This document shows, in pieces, positions 1-4,611 of a stretch of DNA of 11,323 nt. Positions within the stretch are counted from its first letter, which is position 1, and each line of letters starts with the position of its first letter. The position numbers and the translations under genes were made by a program. The DNA is from Bacteroidales bacterium (GTDB taxonomy: Bacteria > Bacteroidota > Bacteroidia > Bacteroidales > F082). The notes beneath the pieces were generated by a model that saw only the letters and a program-made list of their open reading frames with translations, was not told the origin of the DNA and did not search any database. The stretch spans positions 1-11,323 of the forward strand of contig JADYZK010000067.1 in assembly GCA_020853175.1 (NCBI GenBank), in the 5' to 3' direction.

Positions 1-61
1 CGTTCTCATTCCCGGTTTGTTTTTCTTCGGGGTTGAGATTGATCAAGTCATTGTTTTCCAT
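1..61 (-). CDS. 5' end of an unidentified gene (window-edge partial)
   Basis: On the minus strand an ATG at 61-59 opens a frame of 20 complete codons that runs off the left edge. The visible residues begin MENNDLINLNPEEK and are rich in Asn, Glu and Lys, as in a disordered acidic N-terminus. Nothing here identifies the family. The start is supported by a TAnnTTTG-type -7 box about 90 nt upstream (151-158) and by an A/T-rich leader typical of Bacteroidota. The two short reading frames in the leader that begin with ATG both stop after seven codons. The gene points the same way as the trans-sulfuration gene to its right, but a hairpin at 248-296 lies between them, so it probably has its own transcript. 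With so few codons a chance open frame is possible. Confidence 0.5.
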   Translation of the reverse strand, partial: MENNDLINLNPEEKQTGNEN

Positions 62-150
62 TACAATAATGTTAAAAAATTTAAGCATTTATCCGACTCA
101 CCATTTATTTTTTAAGCAAGTCCGACATAGGTTCGTTCCAATAAAGTGCG

Positions 151-158
151 CAAAAGTA
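151..158 (-). promoter_or_regulatory. Putative -7 box (TACTTTTG) for the leftward gene at 1-61
   Basis: On the minus strand the sequence TACTTTTG matches the Bacteroidota -7 consensus TAnnTTTG. No good TTTG -33 box is seen at the usual distance, so only half of the promoter is visible. Transcription would start near 145, giving a leader of roughly 85 nt before the ATG at 61. Confidence 0.4.
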
Positions 159-247
159 GCAAATCTTTCATAAAATCTACACAGTATCAGTGCAATTAAA
201 AAAAAGATACACGGGACTACTTTCCGACAAGGGTGTTATAACAAAAC

Positions 248-296
248 CCTTTGACACCTGTACGTTTTTTTAATGACGACAACGGGTGTCAAAAGG
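248..296 (-). terminator. Large-loop inverted repeat, likely terminator of the trans-sulfuration gene
   Basis: CCTTTGACACC at 248-258 pairs with GGTGTCAAAAGG at 285-296, with one bulged base. CGTT/AACG pairing inside the 26-nt loop can extend the stem. Read on the minus strand it lies 16 nt after the stop codon of the gene at 313-1494 and is followed by the U-rich run GTTTTGTT. The position and the U-tract favour a terminator. The large loop makes it less typical than the hairpin at 1514-1549. Confidence 0.5.
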
Positions 297-312
297 CTGT
301 CGAGGTTTTAAA

Positions 313-1494
313 TTAAACGCACGACAAAGCGTGTTCAAGATCGGCGATAATGTCTTCGACCTCTTCAATTCCAACTGCTAACCTCACTAATCCGTCGCTA
401 ATTCCGGCAGTTTTCTTTGCTTCTGCCGACAATTTAGAATGCGTCATGCTTGCCGGATGTTGAATGAGCGTTTCAATGCCTCCCAACGAAACGGCGAGCA
501 AGGCTAACTGCACGCTGTTCATCATTTTTTTACCGGCATCCAATCCACCATGCAAACCAAAACTGATCATTGCTCCGGGGCCTTTCATTTGGCGTTTGCC
601 TAACTCATACTGAGGATGCGAAGCAAGTCCGGGATAAAGCACCCATTCCACTTTGGGATGATTTTCGAGAAATTCAGCTACTTTAATGGCGTTTTCTTGC
701 GCTCTGTCAATACGGATGCCGAGTGTTTTGAGGCCTCTGCGGGTAAGCCATGCTTGATGTGGATCCATATTGAAGCCCATGTTGACCATCACCGGACGCA
801 AACGATCGTAATGTTCTTTTGTTTTAGCCACCACCATTCCGGCCACGATGTCGGCATGACCGTTGATAAATTTGGTCATCGAATGTAAAACCACATCCAC
901 ACCAAAATCGAAGGGCTGCTGCAAATAAGGACTGCAAAAGGTGTTGTCAACACAAACAGGAATATTGTGTTGGTGTGCAATTTCGGTAACTGCCTTCAAA
1001 TCGGTAATTCCAATGGTAGGATTTGCAGGTGTTTCAAGATAAATAAGGCCTGTGTTGGGTCGGATAGCATTGGCAACATTTTCGGGATTGGTGGCATCAA
1101 CAAAAGTTGCTTCGACACCAAAACGGACATACAAACTTTCCATGATGGCGCGCGAAGGGCCATACAAAGCATTGTGGGCCACAAGATGCTTACCCTGACC
1201 GAGATAGGTGAGATAAACGGTGTTCACAGCCGCCATGCCTGAGCTTACGGCAATGCCGCCATAACCACCTTCTAACTTGGCAACAGCAAATTCCAACTCA
1301 TTGATGGTTGGATTTCCGATGCGCGTGTAAATGTATCCTTTCTCCTCACCGGAGAAGCAGCGGGCGCCGTGGTCGGCATCTTCAAAGGAGAAGGTTGAGG
1401 TTTGGTAAATGGGTTTTACCGCACTGCCTAAGGCATCATCAATGATGCCGGCATGAACGGCTTTGGAATTGAATCCAAGATTTTCGTTGTTCAT
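313..1494 (-). CDS. PLP-dependent trans-sulfuration enzyme (methionine gamma-lyase / cystathionine gamma-lyase family)
   Basis: This 393-residue cytosolic enzyme is full length for the Cys/Met metabolism PLP family (COG0626). The PLP-binding lysine is K208 in HSMTKFINGH. Y56 and R58 (YTRIGNPT) contact the cofactor phosphate of the neighbouring subunit. D183 (VDNTF) would bind the pyridine nitrogen, Y111 is the ring-stacking tyrosine, and R371 near the C-terminus binds the substrate carboxylate. SLGGIETLIQHPASMTH at 336-352 is a family signature. The overall sequence resembles methionine gamma-lyase, which makes methanethiol, ammonia and 2-oxobutyrate. However, the position of the catalytic cysteine of Pseudomonas MGL (YGC) is proline here (YGP, P113), and the loop before DPHQA has the shorter length seen in cystathionine gamma-lyases. 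Family assignment is secure; the substrate is not. It may share transcription with the upstream ferritin-like gene, subject to the hairpin 19 nt before its ATG. Confidence 0.93.
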   Translation of the reverse strand: MNNENLGFNSKAVHAGIIDDALGSAVKPIYQTSTFSFEDADHGARCFSGEEKGYIYTRIGNPTINELEFAVAKLEGGYGGIAVSSGMAAVNTVYLTYLGQGKHLVAHNALYGPSRAIMESLYVRFGVEATFVDATNPENVANAIRPNTGLIYLETPANPTIGITDLKAVTEIAHQHNIPVCVDNTFCSPYLQQPFDFGVDVVLHSMTKFINGHADIVAGMVVAKTKEHYDRLRPVMVNMGFNMDPHQAWLTRRGLKTLGIRIDRAQENAIKVAEFLENHPKVEWVLYPGLASHPQYELGKRQMKGPGAMISFGLHGGLDAGKKMMNSVQLALLAVSLGGIETLIQHPASMTHSKLSAEAKKTAGISDGLVRLAVGIEEVEDIIADLEHALSCV

Positions 1495-1513
1495 GATACT
1501 TATTTTTAAAGCG

Positions 1514-1549
1514 AAAACCCCAAGAATGAATGATTAATCTTGGGGTTTT
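1514..1549 (-). terminator. Perfect 12-bp hairpin: terminator or attenuator between two leftward genes
   Basis: AAAACCCCAAGA at 1514-1525 and TCTTGGGGTTTT at 1538-1549 form an uninterrupted 12-bp stem with a 12-nt loop, and U-runs can be read on both strands. It begins 40 nt after the stop codon of the ferritin-like gene, where a rho-independent terminator is expected. It ends only 19 nt before the ATG of the trans-sulfuration gene, so any transcript of that gene starting further upstream must cross it. Confidence 0.8.
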
Positions 1550-1589
1550 TTGTGATCTTGCTTATAAGGTAGTAAATTGAATTTGAGCC

Positions 1590-2096
1590 TTAAAAAGGCC
1601 AAAAATTGTTATCGTTCCAAATTTGTTCCTTCAAATCTTCATTGAGTTTGTGCAACAAATGATGATGACCTTTTTCCCATTCGGCCAGCATGGTGTACAT
1701 GGCCTTTTCGTTGGCATCGGTAGCTTCTTCGGCGCGATCTGAGTACACTTTAATGGCATTGTTTTCAAAATCAATAGCAGCAGAAATGGCGGCAGCCTCA
1801 AAACTAGCAGCCGAAATTTCTTTTTTTATGCCCTCAGTCAAAATCATTACGGCATCGGTATCATCATCTTCCTGATGCTCGTCAAGTTGGATAAAAGCAT
1901 TGTTCTTTTCGTAATGGACAAATTGTTTCGACAAAAACTCAATATGTGCATTTTCTTCTTCAGCCATCATTTCAAAAATCTTTTTGGCTGATTTACTTTC
2001 AGATTGACGCGCTACTTGGGTATAAAATGCTTTTCCTCTGCGCTCGAGAAGGATAGCCGTTTTTAGAATATTGATAGCACTGTTTGTTGCTTCCAT
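1590..2096 (-). CDS. Ferritin-like / rubrerythrin-type diiron protein without rubredoxin domain
   Basis: The 168-residue product is a four-helix-bundle protein of the rubrerythrin-related COG1633 type. Probable metal ligands are E18 (LLERRGKAFY), E48 and H51 (EEENAHIEF), E111 (IDFENNAIKVY), and E141 and H144 (EWEKGHHH), giving the two-half E...ExxH pattern of the family. There is no C-terminal CxxC rubredoxin domain. The protein ends in an aromatic tail, WNDNNFWPF, of a kind I recall in this group. A role in peroxide reduction or iron handling is likely from the family, but the reaction is not proven. I chose the ATG at 2096. An upstream in-frame TTG at 2123 would add nine residues, but it falls at or within a few bases of the predicted transcription start (-7 box at 2132-2139), so it would leave essentially no leader. 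The gene is divergent from the kinase operon at 2266. Confidence 0.88.
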   Translation of the reverse strand: MEATNSAINILKTAILLERRGKAFYTQVARQSESKSAKKIFEMMAEEENAHIEFLSKQFVHYEKNNAFIQLDEHQEDDDTDAVMILTEGIKKEISAASFEAAAISAAIDFENNAIKVYSDRAEEATDANEKAMYTMLAEWEKGHHHLLHKLNEDLKEQIWNDNNFWPF

Positions 2097-2131
2097 AATG
2101 TTGATATTTTGATTTGTTTTCAACTGCCATG

Positions 2132-2161
2132 CAAAGGTAGGTATATTTTCGTTTTCACAAA
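2132..2161 (-). promoter_or_regulatory. Bacteroidota-type promoter of the ferritin-like gene
   Basis: On the minus strand TTTG (2161-2158) and TACCTTTG (2139-2132) are separated by 18 nt, closely matching the phylum consensus of a TTTG -33 box and a TAnnTTTG -7 box. Transcription would start around 2125, about 30 nt before the ATG at 2096. This decides the start codon in favour of that ATG. Confidence 0.75.
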
Positions 2162-2164
2162 ACG
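2150..2164. promoter_or_regulatory. Palindrome over the -33 box, possible operator
   Basis: CGTTTT-CAC-AAAACG is a perfect inverted repeat with 6-bp arms and a 3-nt centre. It covers the -33 TTTG of the ferritin-like gene's promoter. A dimeric repressor bound here would block that promoter, but I do not recognise the site as belonging to a known regulator. A/T-rich arms make chance occurrence possible. Confidence 0.3.
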
Positions 2165-2234
2165 AAATGCTTAGGAATGAAAAAGCTTTTCAAAACATCG
2201 CGCATGCCAACTCTTTCATGTAAAATTTTCCAAT

Positions 2235-2242
2235 TAACTTTG
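2235..2242 (+). promoter_or_regulatory. -7 box (TAACTTTG) for the kinase-RapZ operon
   Basis: TAACTTTG matches TAnnTTTG and lies 23 nt before the ATG at 2266. The -33 region is weak: the nearest candidate is TTTC at 2214-2217, 17 nt upstream. It faces away from the ferritin-like gene's promoter, so the two transcripts diverge from the same intergenic region. Confidence 0.55.
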
Positions 2243-2265
2243 TGCTTCCCACAACTTGAAAATCC

Positions 2266-3717
2266 ATGCTACAACAACCCATAGAAAAGCTGTTAAAAGA
2301 CCTTTTCTTTCAAAAAACCAAACAGCAACCCCTTATTATTGAGCCACTTAAAAATAGTGGTTCAAACAGGAGTTACTTTAGAATTGGTAACGAAAAACAT
2401 TCATACATAGGAACTTACAACAAATGTGTTGATGAAAACGTAGCTTTTTTCAGCTTTTCCGATGCCATGATAAAAGTAGGACTTTCGGTGCCGCAGGTGG
2501 TTGTAGTTTCTAAAGATCGAACGGCATATTTACAACAAGATTTGGGCAATGAAACCCTTTTTGATCGCGTAAAAGCAAACCCTGAAGCAGCCGATTTCAG
2601 AAAAAATGTTTTGCCCTTGTATTTCAGGGCGGTTGAAGATTTGGTGGCACTTCAATTGGCTGCCCATGCTGTCGTGCCTTACGAAAAAGCTTTTCCTGCT
2701 CCCTCTTTCGATCAAAGTTCCATTCTTGCCGACCTACATTACTTTTTTTATTCCTTCGTGAAACAGCACCCTACCCTTGAAGTGAATGAATATGAGCTGC
2801 TTAAAGCACTTCAACATTTTGCTGAAGAAATTTCAGAAATGCCTTCCGATGCTTTCATGTACCGCGATTTTCAAGCGCGAAACATCATGATTCATCAAGA
2901 AAAACTGTATTATATTGATTTTCAAGGAGGAAGAATAGGCCCCCTTCAATACGACCTGATTTCTTTGCTGTATCAGGTTAAAACCTCATTGTCGCCCTCC
3001 TTGCGAAAAGAAATAAAAAGCCACTACCTTTATCACCTAGAAGCCAATTCATCAGTTGATATAGAACGCTTTGAGAAAGATTATCCTGCATTTATTTATT
3101 TGCGCCTGATGCAAGTTTTGGGGGCTTATGGCTTTAGAGGGTTGATTGAACGAAAAAGTCATTTCATTGAAAGTATTCCCTTCGCTTTGTTCGAGTTAGA
3201 ACAATTGTTGAAACAATTTCCACTTCCAAAAAAACATCGCGTTTTGACATCGCTTTTACAGCAAGTAGCAGCACTCAAAATAAGCTATCCTTCAACTAAA
3301 CCAATACAATCGAACAAGTTACGCGTAACCATCAATAGCTTTTCGTTTAAGAAAAAAGGCATTCCGGCTGACAACAGTGGAAATGGCGGTGGTTTTGTTT
3401 TTGACTGTCGTATCTTGCCCAATCCCGGGCGACTGCCGGCCTTTGCGCATTTAACGGGCAAAGACGCAGCGGTAATTCAATTTCTTGAAAAAGAACAGGA
3501 AGTGAAACAGTTTCTTGAAACGGTAAAAACCATGCTGCAACAAGCCATTGACAATTATATAGCTCGCGGATTCAATCATTTAATGGTGAATTTTGGTTGC
3601 ACAGGAGGCCAACACCGATCGGTGTATTGCGCTGCGCAAATTTCACGATGGGTAAAAGAGCAATATGCTGAAATAGAAGTTTTTACTTCGCATATCGAAC
3701 AAAATATCACTGAGTAA
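2266..3717 (+). CDS. amgK: AmgK-like MurNAc/GlcNAc anomeric kinase fused to a RapZ C-terminal domain
   Basis: This 483-residue protein joins two domains. Residues ~5-345 are an aminoglycoside-phosphotransferase-fold kinase. It has a glycine/serine loop at SGSNRSYFRI (31-40), a catalytic motif YRDFQARN with D201 and N206 (Tyr replaces the usual His of HxD), and the metal-binding IDFQGG with D218. Residues ~351-483 match the C-terminal domain of RapZ/YvcJ: FVFDCRILPNPG (377-388) and GCTGGQHRS (444-452). The RapZ N-terminal P-loop ATPase is absent. In E. coli RapZ this domain binds glucosamine-6-phosphate and its basic tail binds small RNA. Here the protein ends in an acidic/neutral tail (SHIEQNITE), so metabolite binding looks likelier than RNA binding. 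AmgK phosphorylates MurNAc at C1 in peptidoglycan recycling, and the MurU-like gene in the same operon supports that substrate. Substrate and ligand are inferred. Confidence 0.85.
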   Translation: MLQQPIEKLLKDLFFQKTKQQPLIIEPLKNSGSNRSYFRIGNEKHSYIGTYNKCVDENVAFFSFSDAMIKVGLSVPQVVVVSKDRTAYLQQDLGNETLFDRVKANPEAADFRKNVLPLYFRAVEDLVALQLAAHAVVPYEKAFPAPSFDQSSILADLHYFFYSFVKQHPTLEVNEYELLKALQHFAEEISEMPSDAFMYRDFQARNIMIHQEKLYYIDFQGGRIGPLQYDLISLLYQVKTSLSPSLRKEIKSHYLYHLEANSSVDIERFEKDYPAFIYLRLMQVLGAYGFRGLIERKSHFIESIPFALFELEQLLKQFPLPKKHRVLTSLLQQVAALKISYPSTKPIQSNKLRVTINSFSFKKKGIPADNSGNGGGFVFDCRILPNPGRLPAFAHLTGKDAAVIQFLEKEQEVKQFLETVKTMLQQAIDNYIARGFNHLMVNFGCTGGQHRSVYCAAQISRWVKEQYAEIEVFTSHIEQNITE

Positions 3718-3718
3718 A

Positions 3719-3853
3719 ATGTCAAAAAAACGTTGTAAGTCAAAAGACGATAATTTTGCCACAACACCCAAAAAAGGTGAAGGTTATGCGTGTAAAAAAT
3801 GTGGTTTGGCTGCTTTGAAAGAAAATAAATTGTGCAAACCCAACAAACAATGA
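3719..3853 (+). CDS. Small 44-residue four-cysteine zinc-ribbon-like protein
   Basis: An ATG one base after the kinase-RapZ stop codon opens a 44-codon frame ending at TGA 3851-3853. The product starts MSKKRCKSKDD and contains YACKKCGL, with cysteines C6, C25, C28 and C39. The central CxxC plus the flanking cysteines suggests a single zinc site. It is very basic, with about a quarter lysine and no hydrophobic segment, so it is probably a soluble nucleic-acid- or protein-binding factor. Its stop overlaps the next gene's start as ATGA, the usual arrangement for coupled translation. Tight placement on both sides and cysteine content argue for a real gene. The function is unknown, and I cannot tell here whether it is conserved. 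Confidence 0.75.
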   Translation: MSKKRCKSKDDNFATTPKKGEGYACKKCGLAALKENKLCKPNKQ

Positions 3854-4611
3854 TCAACAACACACCAACCTCAGCCATTTGGGCAATGGTGATGGCAGCA
3901 GGAAGAGGAACACGTCTGAAACAGCTTACCGCAACCCGGCCAAAAGCCTTGGTAAAAGTGACAGGAAAACCACTTATTGAATTGGTCTTGAATAATTTAA
4001 AAGATCAAGGTTTTACGCACGTAGTGATCAATTTGCACCATTTTGGAGATCAAATTATTGATTTTATTGCTAAAAATCCCTTGGGATTGAACATCTATTT
4101 TTCCGATGAAAGCAAACAACTGCTCGACACCGGTGGAGCATTGCTCAAAGCCCTCCCCTATTTTCCACCCGAAGAACCGATTATGGTGCATAATGTGGAT
4201 ATTATCAGCAACTTAAATTTAAGCGAATTACGCGATAAATTCATCAAGAGTGCAGCCGCTGCTGCCGTGGTCGTTCAAGACCGATCAAGCAGTCGGAAGC
4301 TTCTTTTCAATGACAACCAACAATTGATCGGCTGGAAAAATGAAACAAGCTTAGATTATAAGTGGGCGAACGATCCTGTTCAAAGCTATCATTCATTGGC
4401 CTTTAGCGGGATACATTTTTTTTATCCAAAGCTTTTTCAAGACCTACTCCTCGAAAGTTGCTCCATTATAGACGTCTATTTAAAACTCGCCCGTAACAAT
4501 CGCATCATCGCTTTGCAAGCCCACAACAACCTTTGGTTCGACCTGGGGAAAATAGAAGATCTTTCCGAAATTGAATTGCAGCTAAAAGCCAACATCTATG
4601 TCAAAGACTAA
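3850..4611 (+). CDS. murU: MurU-like sugar-1-phosphate nucleotidyltransferase
   Basis: The 253-residue product is a cytosolic GT-A-fold NTP transferase. Its N-terminal signature is MAAGRGTRLKQLTATRPKAL, with G18-x-G-T-R22 and K32 binding the nucleotide. D117 (HNVDI) and D231 (LWFDLGKIEDL) are the probable Mg2+ ligands. LDTGGALLKALP and FSGIHFF also resemble Pseudomonas MurU, which makes UDP-MurNAc from MurNAc-1-phosphate and UTP. Proximity to an AmgK-like kinase is the main reason to prefer MurU over glucose-1-phosphate or mannose-1-phosphate transferases. I chose the ATG at 3850, which overlaps the TGA of the small cysteine protein. A GTG at 3832 would add six residues but lies inside that gene. 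The 3' end overlaps the nuclease gene by 14 nt. Confidence 0.85.
   Translation: MINNTPTSAIWAMVMAAGRGTRLKQLTATRPKALVKVTGKPLIELVLNNLKDQGFTHVVINLHHFGDQIIDFIAKNPLGLNIYFSDESKQLLDTGGALLKALPYFPPEEPIMVHNVDIISNLNLSELRDKFIKSAAAAAVVVQDRSSSRKLLFNDNQQLIGWKNETSLDYKWANDPVQSYHSLAFSGIHFFYPKLFQDLLLESCSIIDVYLKLARNNRIIALQAHNNLWFDLGKIEDLSEIELQLKANIYVKD

Noticed and set aside
70..135. Two seven-codon frames in the leader of the leftward gene at 1-61
   Set aside because: They are too short and lack any regulatory codon bias, such as runs of one amino acid, that would suggest a leader peptide.
234..243. Perfect 10-bp palindrome TGTTATAACA
   Set aside because: It is short, A/T-rich and not placed at a visible promoter, so chance occurrence is likely.
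616..1242. Plus-strand open frames opposite the trans-sulfuration gene
   Set aside because: They are complements of a full-length, highly conserved enzyme gene and have no family features of their own.
3832..3849. GTG start extending the MurU-like protein by six residues
   Set aside because: The extension lies inside the small cysteine gene. The ATG at 3850 overlaps that gene's TGA as ATGA and begins just before the conserved nucleotide-binding motif.
3576..3878. Minus-strand open frame of 100 codons with a hydrophobic start
   Set aside because: It is antisense to the end of the RapZ domain, the small cysteine gene and the start of murU, all of which are better supported.
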